A stretch of 64,000 nucleotides of DNA from Microvirga splendida (GCF_016427565.1 NZ_JAELXT010000002.1:124001-188000), one strand, 5' to 3'. Numbered from the stretch's first letter, positions 8,018-16,297 are shown. Program-made: numbers and translations. The notes: generated by a model not told the origin, from the sequence alone.

Positions 8018-9178
8018 TCAGAGCGATCCGAGAATGCGTTCGAGATCCCTCAGGTTCACCGCCCCGGTCTTGGCAAGAATGGCGTCGACCTGGGTCTTGA
8101 TCGTGGTGGCGCGAAGCCCGCGGGCCGTTGCGACGGCCTCCTTCGTCACGCCGCCATACAGCGCGCGGGCGACCTCCGCCTCATTGGCCGTCAAGCCGAA
8201 CAGCTCCCGAAGCAATGCGGCTGCGGGCGGATCCTTCGCGGCCGCCAGGTCGCGGAGCAGAACGAGTGCGCGCCCCGGCACGCGCCCGGCCGGAGCCGCA
8301 TCGGCGCCTGCAAGGCGGCACGGCAGGGGCGAGACGAACACCGCCACGGCACTCATGCGGGTCTGGTTCCAGGCGCGCATGACACCGCCCGCCGCGCCAC
8401 GCAGGGACGTTGCCCTGATGAGATCGGCAAGCCTCGCATTCTCCTCCGCGTGGCAGGCGATCAACGTCAGCCGGCGTCCTCGTGCGGAGCCCCGCGACTG
8501 AACCAGCTGGATCCCGCCTTGCGAGGCGGCAATGGCCTCGGCCGAGAGGTTGGCAAGCACCACCTGCGCGTCCGCATCGACCACCACCGCTCCCACCGGG
8601 AGCCCGTCGAGCGCCGCCCGGGACGCCTCCGCCGCAGCCTGGGTGGGACGCAGCTGATGGCGCAGCTGCAGGGCGCGCTTGAGATGCGGCAGAACCGCCT
8701 GTACGCGGCGCGCATCCTCGCCGTCGAAGGCGGACATGCCGTCCGGTCGATGAAGGCCGATGGGCATCACCCCCGCGGCGCCCAGGTGGACGACCGTTCC
8801 CACCACATAGCGCAGGCCGAGTTGGCGGCCGAAATCGTTGTAGAACTCGCTGCGGAGGAACTCGCTGTCGGGCACGAGATGCCCGCTGGTCCACACTTTG
8901 GGAATCCGGTCGGGAGGCGTGTTGACGATCGCCTTGGCCGCACGGTTGGTCCACAGATCCACGGACCGGTAGTGCTGCTGGTAGGCTGCCACGGCCGCAG
9001 GCGGGATTTCGGCGTGATAGAGAATCTCGCTGGATCCCGTGCTGAAGTCGCCAGCCATCAGGGAGGCGCTTCTCGCGTTCACCAGACTTTCGAGGCCCCG
9101 CCCCACGGCGGTCCACGAAGTGCCCCCGCTCGCTGCATCGTAAATGACGTCCGTCAACGCCAACAGCTGCTCCGACAT
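8018..9178 (-). CDS. LuxR-type helix-turn-helix transcriptional regulator
   Basis: The 386-residue protein has a long N-terminal region (about 1-310) without recognisable receiver, possibly PAS-like in the 185-290 part (GLPVGAVVVDADAQVVLANLS). It ends in a LuxR-type DNA-binding domain, LFGLTANEAEVARALYGG then LRATTIKTQVDAILAKTG. These orphan regulators are common in Rhizobiales. The gene stands alone: 262 bp without a supported gene separate it from 7755, and 209 bp from the TPR-methyltransferase. The target is not evident. Confidence 0.82.
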   Translation of the reverse strand: MSEQLLALTDVIYDAASGGTSWTAVGRGLESLVNARSASLMAGDFSTGSSEILYHAEIPPAAVAAYQQHYRSVDLWTNRAAKAIVNTPPDRIPKVWTSGHLVPDSEFLRSEFYNDFGRQLGLRYVVGTVVHLGAAGVMPIGLHRPDGMSAFDGEDARRVQAVLPHLKRALQLRHQLRPTQAAAEASRAALDGLPVGAVVVDADAQVVLANLSAEAIAASQGGIQLVQSRGSARGRRLTLIACHAEENARLADLIRATSLRGAAGGVMRAWNQTRMSAVAVFVSPLPCRLAGADAAPAGRVPGRALVLLRDLAAAKDPPAAALLRELFGLTANEAEVARALYGGVTKEAVATARGLRATTIKTQVDAILAKTGAVNLRDLERILGSL

Positions 9179-9387
9179 GGTGCACGCTCCACGTCTTCAA
9201 CGCCCCCGATGCGGCCGGTGTTGTCTGCTGTTGGCCTCCCAAGCGCCACAGGTCAGCTTAGCATAAAACGACCGGGACGCTTCCTCCATTTGGGGGATAT
9301 GGCCGGCCGAGGCACCGAAGCGGCGGTCCTGTCATCGTCCGAGAGGTCGAAGCGCCGGGGACACCGACCGAGATGTCCGCCGTCCCC

Positions 9388-10881
9388 TCAACGCCTCGCC
9401 ATGACGATGTACAGCCCCGGCACCGGACGGCCTGCTTCGAGCCGAATGGTGCTCTCCACGGTCTCCAGGATCGTGAAGTCGGAGGCCGCTGCCTCGAGAT
9501 GGGCGAGGGAATGAGCGAAGCGGCCGGAGGGCTGGAGGATGACGCCGTCTCCGGCGGCGAGCTCGATGCTGAGCGCAAACAGCCCGCCCGGCACCAGGGC
9601 GCCGGCGGCAGCCCGCATGAGGGGCGCAAGATCGCCGAAATAGATCAGCGAATCCGCCGCGAAGACGAGATCGAAGCGGTGTTGCGCGGCCTCCAGATAG
9701 GCCACGGCCTCCGCCTTGACGAGCTCGCCGTATCCGCCGCGCTTCTGCGCCTGGGCCAGCATGCCCGAGGACAGATCGACGCCGATCAGATGGTCGCCGA
9801 GCGGCTGCAGGTCTGCGGCGGCGAGACCCGTGCCGCAGCCGAGATCCAGCATGCGTGCGAACCCGCTGCGGTGCCCGGCCACGAGCTTCGCCATCTCGCG
9901 CGGGGCATTGTACTGCAGGGTCTCCACGAGCCTGCTGTCGAACTGGGGCGCAAACTGGTCGAAGGTGTGTTCGATATAGTCCGTGGGAGCGGCCTTCATG
10001 CTCCGCCCGAGGACGGCATCGAGCAGGTAGCGCCGGACCGGATCGTCGGGCTGCTCGGCGAGCCGCATCCGGCCGATTTCGGCAGCGGCTTCAAGATGAC
10101 CGGAGGCGCTGAGCACGGAAAAGGCATCGCGCGCGATGATATCGAGATCCTCGCGGTCCTCGCCGGCGATGGCAGCGTAGTCGCGAAGCGCTTCCCGGAC
10201 GCGGCCTTCGATCATGGCCTGGAACGTCAGGGCGCGGGCCCGCTTCTGCCGTGTCGGCGGATCGAGCTCCAAGGTCAGCCGGGCGGCCTCGTCGAAGGCG
10301 CGCGCGCAGGCGGCGAAATCGCACACGATGAAGGACAGATGGCCGAGGGCGAAATGCGCCAGGCCGTTGACGGGATCGAGCTCGACGGATGCGCGCACCG
10401 CGTCGAGCGCTTCCTGGTAGTGCTTCTTCCTGAACAGCAGCAGGCCGAGCCCGAGATGGGCTGCGGACGCCTTCGGATCCAGCGCGATGGTGCAGCGGTA
10501 GGCCTCCTCGGCCGTCTCGGCGGCGTCGAGCCGGTCCGCGATGCTGGCAAGGGCCTGCCAGGATGGGGCGCTGTTCCGATCGAGATCGAGGGACGTCCGG
10601 ATCGCCGTCAGGGCCTGCTCGTCGCGGTCTGAGGCGCTATAGACGCTCGCCAGGTCGCGCCAGAGGTTGGGATCCTCCGGCGCAAGGGAGAGCGCGGCCT
10701 CGAAGGTCCGGGCGGCGGTGTCGAACCGTCCGTTCTCCCAGTGCATGAGACCGAGCTTGCGCAGCGCAGGCGCCGGATGCCCGAACCGTTCGACGATGCG
10801 GCCGAAATCCGGCAGGCTCGCCTGCAGGCTGGCCACCAGGGCCATGGTGACGCCGATGTCGGGGAGATGGATGTTCGTCAT
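9388..10881 (-). CDS. TPR domain - SAM-dependent methyltransferase fusion
   Basis: In this 497-residue protein residues 1-290 are tetratricopeptide repeats (AARTFEAALSLAPEDPNLWR, AYRCTIALDPKASAAHLG, ALDAVRASVELDPVNGLAHF). Residues about 300-497 form a class I methyltransferase with motif I MLDLGCGTGLAA, then LIGVDLSSGMLAQA and FDLVFAADSLIYFGDL. TPR-methyltransferase fusions of this type occur across alphaproteobacteria; the substrate is not established and the TPR part probably recruits a protein partner. No signal peptide. It is monocistronic between LuxR and a receiver gene. Confidence 0.85.
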   Translation of the reverse strand: MTNIHLPDIGVTMALVASLQASLPDFGRIVERFGHPAPALRKLGLMHWENGRFDTAARTFEAALSLAPEDPNLWRDLASVYSASDRDEQALTAIRTSLDLDRNSAPSWQALASIADRLDAAETAEEAYRCTIALDPKASAAHLGLGLLLFRKKHYQEALDAVRASVELDPVNGLAHFALGHLSFIVCDFAACARAFDEAARLTLELDPPTRQKRARALTFQAMIEGRVREALRDYAAIAGEDREDLDIIARDAFSVLSASGHLEAAAEIGRMRLAEQPDDPVRRYLLDAVLGRSMKAAPTDYIEHTFDQFAPQFDSRLVETLQYNAPREMAKLVAGHRSGFARMLDLGCGTGLAAADLQPLGDHLIGVDLSSGMLAQAQKRGGYGELVKAEAVAYLEAAQHRFDLVFAADSLIYFGDLAPLMRAAAGALVPGGLFALSIELAAGDGVILQPSGRFAHSLAHLEAAASDFTILETVESTIRLEAGRPVPGLYIVMARR

Positions 10882-11001
10882 GGTCGGGATCCGCGTGCCT
10901 TGTGCCTGAGGTCAGGCCACCTGGTGCAGGGATAACCGAGCAGGCTTTGCTGGGCCTTGCCGCCCGATGGGAACGCGGAAGCGGGACGGCTGAGCGATGG
11001 G

Positions 11002-11388
11002 TTATGAGCTTGCCAACGTGTCGATCCGTGCGGCGACGGCTGCGTCGAATGTTTCGCTGAACGTCTCGTACGAGAACGGCTTCATGAGCACGCGCTCGTG
11101 CCGATAGCACGCGGGGACGATGCTGGGATCGTAGCCCGTCACGAAGATGAACGGGATGCCGCGTTGGCGCAGGACATCGGCCACGGGATAGACCACGAGG
11201 CCCGCCACATTGACGTCGAGGATCGCAAGGTCGAGATCCCCTTCGAGTGCGAGGGCGATCGCCTGTTCGAATGTCGCGGCAGGGCCGATGACCTGCCCGC
11301 CGCAATCGCACACCATGTCCTCGATCAGCATCGACACCAGGGTCTCGTCCTCGACGACGAGAACGCGGGGGCTGCGGAAGGTCTGCAT
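11002..11388 (-). CDS. Single-domain response regulator (receiver)
   Basis: The 128-residue protein is one CheY-like receiver. It has an acidic pair in VLVVEDETLVS, a phospho-acceptor Asp in LDLAILDVNVAG, Thr in FIFVTGYDP, and Lys in VLMKPFSYE. No output domain follows. Such stand-alone receivers often serve HWE or PAS kinases in Rhizobiales, and an HWE kinase exists in the window at 45552-47372, though far away. The ATG at 11388 is preceded by GGGAGAGAG. A GAGCCC-rich gap separates it from the Gly-rich gene upstream. Confidence 0.85.
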   Translation of the reverse strand: MQTFRSPRVLVVEDETLVSMLIEDMVCDCGGQVIGPAATFEQAIALALEGDLDLAILDVNVAGLVVYPVADVLRQRGIPFIFVTGYDPSIVPACYRHERVLMKPFSYETFSETFDAAVAARIDTLASS

Positions 11389-11509
11389 GGGCTCTCTCCC
11401 GATGGTGTGAACGTGATGCGTGGATGCCTGCATGTGAGCCCGACTGCGTTGGATGGATCGTGATGGATGGCGCGTCCTGCCGCCGGACGGCGGCAGGACG
11501 TCGAGAGTG

Positions 11510-12370
11510 TTACGGCTGTGCGGCCTGGATCTCACGGGCTTCGTCGAGAATCTGATCGAACACCGCGGATTCAGGATCGATCTCGAGCCCGAGCCTTTCG
11601 TTGAGCACCTTGACGGGCTCTTCCGGCACGCCCGGCTTCGACAGAGCAGCCAAAGCGGTTGCGGCTGCGGTGATCTCGGCGTCGGTGATCTCGTCCTCGA
11701 CATCCGTGCCGAGCGTCAGCGCCTTCTCGTAGGTCGCGATCAGCCCGACCGTCGAGTTCGGAGCGGCATGCAGCCGGGCCGTCGCCGAGGCATTCACAGC
11801 GTTCATGCGGCCGAGCTTGGCGGTGTCGAGCCCGATGGTCTTGGCGCTGGAGGCTGCCTTTTTCGCGTCGGACGAAACTTTCGTCCCGGCCTCTCTGGCA
11901 TCGCGCTTGGTATCCCGGGTGCTGCGCGCCTGCTCGGCCCTCGCCTGCCCCTTCGCGGAAGCGTCGCTCGGACCGGAGCTGCGGCCGCTGCGCTCGCTGC
12001 CGCCGCCACGGGAATTCTCGGCTCCGCCGCCGCGTGACTCGCCGCCGGACTTTCCACCGGAGCCGCCGCCATGGCCGCCAGAGTTGCCGCCACTGCCACC
12101 GCCACCGGAGTTGCCGCCGCCGTTGCCGCTTCCGCCGCCCCCGCCCTGACCGCCACCATTGCCGCCGCCACCGCCATTGCCGCCACCGCCGCCGTTTCCA
12201 CCGCCGTTGCCGCCTCCATTGCCTCCGCCGTTACCACCGCCGTCGCCGCCTTTGGCCTGGGCCTGGGATTGGTCGAGCTTGAGCGAGGTCAGATCGAGCG
12301 ACAGCGGCTGCAGGCTGACGGCGAGGCCGAGAGCAAGCGCCGAAACGGTCAGAGCAAGACGTCGTGTCAT
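11510..12370 (-). CDS. Gly-rich low-complexity secreted protein
   Basis: The 286-residue product has a signal peptide (MTRRLALTVSALALGLAVS), then about 75 residues of Gly/Asn-rich repeats of the type GGGNGGG (about residues 38-115). A Ser/Arg-rich basic segment follows, then a structured C-terminal third with SAKTIGLDTAKLGRMNAVNA and AYEKALTL-like helices. The C-terminal third suggests a secreted, possibly wall- or matrix-associated protein; no function is known to me. AGGAA lies before the ATG at 12370. It is divergent from the DUF6502/DUF5666 pair, whose second gene also ends in a Gly-rich tract. Confidence 0.65.
   Translation of the reverse strand: MTRRLALTVSALALGLAVSLQPLSLDLTSLKLDQSQAQAKGGDGGGNGGGNGGGNGGGNGGGGGNGGGGGNGGGQGGGGGSGNGGGNSGGGGSGGNSGGHGGGSGGKSGGESRGGGAENSRGGGSERSGRSSGPSDASAKGQARAEQARSTRDTKRDAREAGTKVSSDAKKAASSAKTIGLDTAKLGRMNAVNASATARLHAAPNSTVGLIATYEKALTLGTDVEDEITDAEITAAATALAALSKPGVPEEPVKVLNERLGLEIDPESAVFDQILDEAREIQAAQP
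12085..12245. repeat. Short tandem repeats coding Gly/Asn-rich tract
   Basis: Imperfect 9-12-bp tandem units of the type ccgccaccgttgccgcc code on the minus strand for GGNGGG repeats in the secreted protein. Such tracts are prone to slippage, so repeat number may differ between strains. Confidence 0.8.
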
Positions 12371-12437
12371 AAGGTTTCCTTCCAAAATGGACGAGAGCTG
12401 GTGAGCCCCTTGGCCGAAAAATTATGTGAGAAATTTT

Positions 12438-12459
12438 CCCACGTCAACCCGAACGTGGG
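12438..12459. promoter_or_regulatory. Inverted repeat in divergent promoter, candidate operator
   Basis: The sequence cccacgt, 8-nt spacer, acgtggg forms a perfect 7-bp inverted repeat, with a third tcccacg half-site at 12466-12472. It lies in the 125-bp gap between the divergent Gly-rich gene (start 12370) and the DUF6502 gene (start 12496), so it could bind a dimeric regulator acting on both. DUF6502 itself is a candidate binder by position only. Confidence 0.45.
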
Positions 12460-12495
12460 ATTGCTTCCCACGGGCGGTCGGGCTATTTGGATGTC

Positions 12496-13365
12496 ATGTC
12501 CGGCGACGCCCCCCGCTCTCTTGAACCAGCCAAGCTGCATGCGCCCCTCGCGCGCCTGCTGCGCCCCCTCGTGCGGCTCCTGATCCGGAGCGGGATCACG
12601 TTTCCCATGCTGGCGGAGCTGCTGCGCGAGCTTTACGTGAACGTCGCCGAGTACGACTTCGCCCTTCAGGGGAAGGAGCAGACGGACAGCCGCGTCAGCC
12701 TGCTGACCGGCATCCACCGCAAGGAGGTGCGCCGGCTGCGGGGCGCGGGCGCCCCGGTCAACACGGTGCCGGCAACGGTCTCGCAGACGAGCCGCATCCT
12801 GGCCCGCTGGCTCGCGGACCCGGACTTCACCGGCCCCGACGGGCGACCCCTGCCCCTCCCCCGCACGGCCGAGATGCCGCAGCCGTCCTTCGAGCGCCTC
12901 GTCGCCTCGGTCACACGCGACGTGCGGCCCCGCGCCGTGCTGGACGAGTGGGTCGACCGCAAGCTGGTGGTGCTGGACGCCGAGGATCGCGCCGTCCTGG
13001 CCGAGGCGGCCTACGTGCCCCGCGGCGGAGACGACCAGCAGCTCTACTATCTGGGCCGCAACCTGCACGACCACATTGCCGCCGCGGTCGCGAATGTGGA
13101 AGCCGGGTCGCCGCCCTTCCTGGAACGAGCCGTCCATTACGACGGGCTGACGAAGGAACTGGCCGAGCAGCTGCAGCGGCGCTCCCGCGACGTGGCCATG
13201 GAGGCTCTGCACACCCTCAACCGTGAAGCCCACGCCGCCAGCGACAACGCTCCCGCAGGTCAATGGCGCTGGAATTTCGGCGTTTACGTCTATTCCGAAG
13301 AGGTCGTGCCGCCATCCGCGACCGCGACATCCACCGACACCACCGACACGGGAGCCAAGCCGTGA
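12496..13365 (+). CDS. DUF6502 family protein
   Basis: The 289-residue soluble protein begins with a helical region typical of DUF6502: RLLRPLVRLLIRSGITFPML, then NVAEYDFALQ and LLTGIHRKEVRRLR, which resembles a winged-helix DNA-binding fold. The later part has RDVRPRAVLDEWVDRKLV and a Trp-rich end, QWRWNFGVYVYSEEV. The family has no assigned function; a regulatory role is an inference from the helix pattern and from its constant pairing with DUF5666 genes. The ATG at 12496 is chosen over a TTG three codons earlier. Its last codons overlap the next gene by 4 bp (GTGA), which implies translational coupling. Confidence 0.8.
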   Translation: MSGDAPRSLEPAKLHAPLARLLRPLVRLLIRSGITFPMLAELLRELYVNVAEYDFALQGKEQTDSRVSLLTGIHRKEVRRLRGAGAPVNTVPATVSQTSRILARWLADPDFTGPDGRPLPLPRTAEMPQPSFERLVASVTRDVRPRAVLDEWVDRKLVVLDAEDRAVLAEAAYVPRGGDDQQLYYLGRNLHDHIAAAVANVEAGSPPFLERAVHYDGLTKELAEQLQRRSRDVAMEALHTLNREAHAASDNAPAGQWRWNFGVYVYSEEVVPPSATATSTDTTDTGAKP

Positions 13366-14711
13366 GACATCACGCCGCCGCTTCGCTCGCACGAACCCAT
13401 GCGCTCTGGCTCGTGGCGCTGGTTCTGCTGGTCGCCTCGCTCTCCCTGGCATGGGGCCAGCAGCAGGGGCAGGACCGCGGCATCGGCGGCACCGGAGTCG
13501 TGTTCGACGATCAGGACGGCGACCGGGGCATTGGCGGCACCGGCATGATGGGCCGCATCCGCGGCTTCGGCAGCATCATCGTCAACGGTCAGCATGTGAA
13601 CTACGCGCCCGACGTGCCGGTGCGGATCGACGGGCAGCCCCGGACAGCGGCCGACCTCAAGATCGGTCAGGTGGTCCGGGTGGTTGCCGAGAACCGCAAC
13701 GGCGTGCTGGCGACCCGACAGATCGATGTGACCAGCGAGGTGGTCGGCCCGGTCGACACGACAGGCAGGACGACTCTGACCGTGCTCGGTCAGACCGTCT
13801 CCACGCAGGCCTTGGGCACCTCAGGCCAGTGGCGGCGTGGCGAGCGCGTGGCGGTGTTCGGCCTGCGGCGGCCGGACGGCACCATCGTTGCGAGCCTGAT
13901 CGAGCGGCGGGATGGCGGGCCCGACCGGATCGCCGGCCAGGTGACCCGAGCGCGCAACGGCAGCCTCGGGATCGGGCGATTGAAGCTCGCCGGGGTGGAT
14001 CCTGCCCTCGCCGGCACCCGGGCCGTGCTCGAAGGCTCCTATGCCAACGGCACGCTCCAGGTGACCCGGACGGCCCGGGAACGGGATCTCCTGGGGGCGA
14101 ATATCCGGCGCTTCTCCATCGAGGCCTATGTCGAGCGGACACGGAATGGCTTGCGCCTCGGATCGGGGCTCGAGGTGACAGGCCGCCCCTCATCGACCCT
14201 GCCGGTCGGGTCCTATGCCCCGGCGGTGGTCACCGTCGTGACGGATCAGAGGGGCCGTCTCGGCATCGAGGGGGTGTCTCTCGAAGGAAAACCAACCTCA
14301 TCGCGCGGATCAAACCAAGGGGTCGATAGCGGCAATTCCCGCAACACGCCGGCCGATGCCCGGGGACGCGGGCCCGGACCGCGCGATGCGCATCCGGGAT
14401 CCGGCTCGTCCCGCCAGGACGCCTCGCCCGGCGGCGGTCGTGGGCGCGACGGCCAGGGCGGATCATCCGGGAATCCATCGGGCGGAAGCGGCAGCAGCGG
14501 CCATGGCAATAGCGGCGGCGGCAACCAGGGCGGAGGCCGCGGCGGCGACCACGGCGGCGGACCCGGTGGTTCCGGCGGCTCCGGTGCAGGCGGCGGAGGC
14601 GGCAATGGCAATGGCAACGGCGGCGGGAACGGAGGCGGCCAGGGCGGGGGCGGCAATGGCGGAGGCAACGGGGGCGGCGGCCACGGCGGTGGCGGCGGAG
14701 GAAGGCGCTGA
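13362..14711 (+). CDS. DUF5666 domain protein with Gly-rich tail
   Basis: The 449-residue protein begins at GTG within the GTGA overlap with DUF6502. It has one N-terminal hydrophobic segment (ALWLVALVLLVASLSLAWG), two short repeats RGIGGTG, then tandem DUF5666 beta-strand units. The first of these has GRIRGFGSIIVNGQHVNY and DLKIGQVVRVVAENRNG; others appear near residues 120, 190 and 250. A disordered region and about 75 residues of GGGNGGG-like repeats finish the protein. It is probably exported or lipoprotein-like and may bind metal or surface components, but the family is uncharacterised. The tail composition matches that of the divergent Gly-rich protein. Confidence 0.78.
   Translation: MRHHAAASLARTHALWLVALVLLVASLSLAWGQQQGQDRGIGGTGVVFDDQDGDRGIGGTGMMGRIRGFGSIIVNGQHVNYAPDVPVRIDGQPRTAADLKIGQVVRVVAENRNGVLATRQIDVTSEVVGPVDTTGRTTLTVLGQTVSTQALGTSGQWRRGERVAVFGLRRPDGTIVASLIERRDGGPDRIAGQVTRARNGSLGIGRLKLAGVDPALAGTRAVLEGSYANGTLQVTRTARERDLLGANIRRFSIEAYVERTRNGLRLGSGLEVTGRPSSTLPVGSYAPAVVTVVTDQRGRLGIEGVSLEGKPTSSRGSNQGVDSGNSRNTPADARGRGPGPRDAHPGSGSSRQDASPGGGRGRDGQGGSSGNPSGGSGSSGHGNSGGGNQGGGRGGDHGGGPGGSGGSGAGGGGGNGNGNGGGNGGGQGGGGNGGGNGGGGHGGGGGGRR
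14480..14705. repeat. Gly-codon tandem repeat tract
   Basis: Imperfect ggcggc/ggaggc/ggcaatggc units encode the Gly/Asn-rich C terminus of the DUF5666 protein. The composition parallels 12085-12245 on the opposite strand about 2.3 kb away, which could support recombination or slippage. Confidence 0.75.
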
Positions 14712-14800
14712 CAGGATCGGCATGAAGGCCAAGTCTGCGCGCTGCGGATCAGGCCTGTGAGGCGGCCCCAGCACCGGCTCGCCAGCAGGCGAATGAATGT

Positions 14801-14875
14801 TCAAGCCCTCAGGGCAATGCCGTCGAGCAGGTAATCGAGGCCTTTCCGGAACGCGCCGTCCGGGTCGTCGTCCAG
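14801..14875 (-). pseudogene. Remnant of a TetR-family regulator C terminus
   Basis: Directly after the stop of the ParB-like gene, in the same frame, 24 codons read LDDDPDGAFRKGLDYLLDGI then ALRA and a stop. This resembles the last helix of TetR-type repressors (pattern FxxGLdxLLDGi). No TetR N-terminal helix-turn-helix is present nearby. The piece therefore looks like a left-over 3' end joined to the ParB-like gene by a deletion or insertion. Confidence 0.4.
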
Positions 14876-15124
14876 CTAGTGCTTGCGGGCCTGCACCAAG
14901 TAGACGGGGACCGTCGTCTCTCCGAGAGCCTTGCAAGCTTCCAGGCGATGCAGCCCCTCCACCAGGACAAAGCGTTTGCCGTCGGGCCGCACAAGGATGG
15001 GCGCTTGCTGCCCCTTTTCGATGATGCTCTCCGCCAGAGCTGCAACCTTCTGCAGATCCAGGGTCTGCCGGCGCTGCACAGGCACATAGACATCCTGGAT
15101 CTCGATGATCTGCTTTTTCATCAT
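14876..15124 (-). CDS. Short ParB/Srx-like N-terminal domain protein
   Basis: The 82-residue protein consists only of a ParB N-terminal-like fold: IQDVYVP...QTLDLQKVAALAESI, GQQAPILVRPDGKRFVLVEG then LHRLEACKALGE, the usual GxHR-type motif being GLHRLEA. Stand-alone copies occur in plasmids, phages and stress loci; some have nuclease or CTPase activity. It lacks the helix-turn-helix part of true ParB, so a partition role is unlikely. It is followed in frame by a TetR-like tail after a TAG. A 42-bp perfect palindrome lies 48 bp upstream of its start. Confidence 0.75.
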   Translation of the reverse strand: MMKKQIIEIQDVYVPVQRRQTLDLQKVAALAESIIEKGQQAPILVRPDGKRFVLVEGLHRLEACKALGETTVPVYLVQARKH

Positions 15125-15171
15125 CTCTGCTGCTCCTGGTCCAAGGCTCGTGTCGGTGGATGCTGTCTTTC

Positions 15172-15213
15172 TAAACCATCGGACGTGAAATCGATTTCAC
15201 GTCCGATGGTTTA
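15172..15213. repeat. 42-bp perfect palindrome
   Basis: The sequence is a perfect inverted repeat with no spacer, half-site taaaccatcggacgtgaaat(c), centred between 15192 and 15193. It lies between two minus-strand genes (15274-15978 and 14876-15124). It could extrude a cruciform, act as an RNA hairpin, or be part of a mobile repeat since a second repeat (15227-15274) follows immediately. Confidence 0.9.
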
Positions 15214-15226
15214 AGCTTTTGGCCTG

Positions 15227-15274
15227 GAGCATCTTTTCACGCAAAACCGGTTCCCACTTTTGCGTTCGATGCTC
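15227..15274. repeat. gagcatc...gatgctc palindromic repeat (single module)
   Basis: The unit runs from gagcatcttttcacgcaaaa to ttttgcgttcgatgctc, an imperfect inverted repeat of a type very common between genes of Rhizobiales. It ends right at the stop region of the spermidine-synthase-like gene, so it may serve as its transcription end. Confidence 0.8.
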
Positions 15275-15978
15275 TAGCTTCGCGCCTGCGAGGCAGCTGA
15301 GCCCCCTGGCTTGGCGGCAATCCAGATCGTGTGTCTTGCGCCGCCGCCCGTTCGCTTGGCGCGGGCACCGACTTCGTCCACGCTAAATCCCACCTTGCGC
15401 AGGCGCTGGGTGAATGCTCTGTTCGGTGCGGATGACCACACGGCCAAGACGCCGCCCGGCGTCAGCGCCGACCGGGCGTAGCCCAGCCCTTGGAAGTCAT
15501 AGAGGCTGTCATTGGCCCTGCTCGTCAGGCCTTCTGGCCCATTGTCGACATCGAGCAGAATAGCATCGTAGGCAGACCGGCTCGATCGTATCAAACGCCC
15601 GACATCTCCTTCATGGATGCTGACGCGGGGATCGTTGAGGCTGTCGCCGAACACTTCGGCCATCGGACCTCGCGCCCATGCCACAACAGCCGGGAGGAGT
15701 TCGGCCACGGTCACCTGAGCGTCGGAGCCCAGTTCGGCAAGTGCCGCGCGCAGCGTAAAGCCCATCCCCAGTCCGCCGATCAGGATCTTTGGTCGCTCAC
15801 GCCCCTGTATGCGCAGGCATGACAGTTTAGCGAGCGCCTCCTCGGAGCCGCTCAGACGGCTGTTCATCAGCTCGTTGCTGCCCAGCATGATGGAGAACTC
15901 GGTCCCACGCTTCTTGAGACGCAGTTCGCCCCCGTCACCAGGGATTTTCGCCGTGTCGAGTAAGACCCAGGGGATCAT
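15274..15978 (-). CDS. Spermidine synthase-like methyltransferase-fold protein
   Basis: The 234-residue protein has a Rossmann-type core with motif I ILIGGLGMGFTLRAAL, VTVAELLPAVVAWARG, an Asp-containing YDAILLDVDNGPEGL segment, and GGVLAVWSSAPN. This organisation is that of the spermidine synthase/SpeE-like group annotated widely in Rhizobiales. The N-terminal oligomerisation domain of true SpeE is reduced here (GELRLKKRGTEFSIMLGSNE), so aminopropyl transfer is uncertain. It is followed by two repeat elements and is probably monocistronic. Confidence 0.75.
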   Translation of the reverse strand: MIPWVLLDTAKIPGDGGELRLKKRGTEFSIMLGSNELMNSRLSGSEEALAKLSCLRIQGRERPKILIGGLGMGFTLRAALAELGSDAQVTVAELLPAVVAWARGPMAEVFGDSLNDPRVSIHEGDVGRLIRSSRSAYDAILLDVDNGPEGLTSRANDSLYDFQGLGYARSALTPGGVLAVWSSAPNRAFTQRLRKVGFSVDEVGARAKRTGGGARHTIWIAAKPGGSAASQARS

Positions 15979-16156
15979 GAAGTGCTCTTCGTACGATGGT
16001 GGTTTTCTCGTCCTGGCACATGCACGGTAGAATGCACTTGCCGGGAATGGTCAGACGATCAACGCACGCTCCCACATGCGTTCGGTCACCGCGTCAAGTT
16101 CTCCTGAACGAGCAATGCTTCGAGGCGGGCCATTCGGCGGTCGGAACGCGAGGCTC

Positions 16157-16297
16157 CTATCGCTTGCCGCCGGGCGGCTTCGCCGGCGTCCCGCTTTTAC
16201 CCTGGTTCGCGAAGGGCGAGGTCGGGATTGCATCCTTGGGCTTTTCCTTCTTCGGCTTCTTTGCTTCGCGATTACCGCGCTGTTCGCCTCTGGCCAT
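16157..16297 (-). CDS. 46-residue basic small protein
   Basis: An ATG at 16297 opens a 46-codon frame encoding a Lys/Pro-rich, very basic protein (MARGEQRGNREAKKPKKEKP at the N terminus, ending KPPGGKR). Similar short proteins starting MARGxQRGNREAKKPK are, from memory, common in Methylobacteriaceae and Bradyrhizobium relatives. The function is unknown; nucleic-acid binding or a stress role would be an inference from charge alone. It lies 37 bp after the coiled-coil gene 16335-16643, in the same direction. Confidence 0.7.
   Translation of the reverse strand: MARGEQRGNREAKKPKKEKPKDAIPTSPFANQGKSGTPAKPPGGKR

Noticed and set aside
12085..12245. CRISPR-like periodic repeats
   Set aside because: The units are 9-12 bp codon repeats inside a gene coding Gly-rich sequence, with no spacers; no CRISPR array exists in the window.
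16051..16233. 60-codon minus-strand frame overlapping the 46-residue gene
   Set aside because: Composition is typical of an out-of-phase frame, and the frame with ATG at 16297 is better supported.
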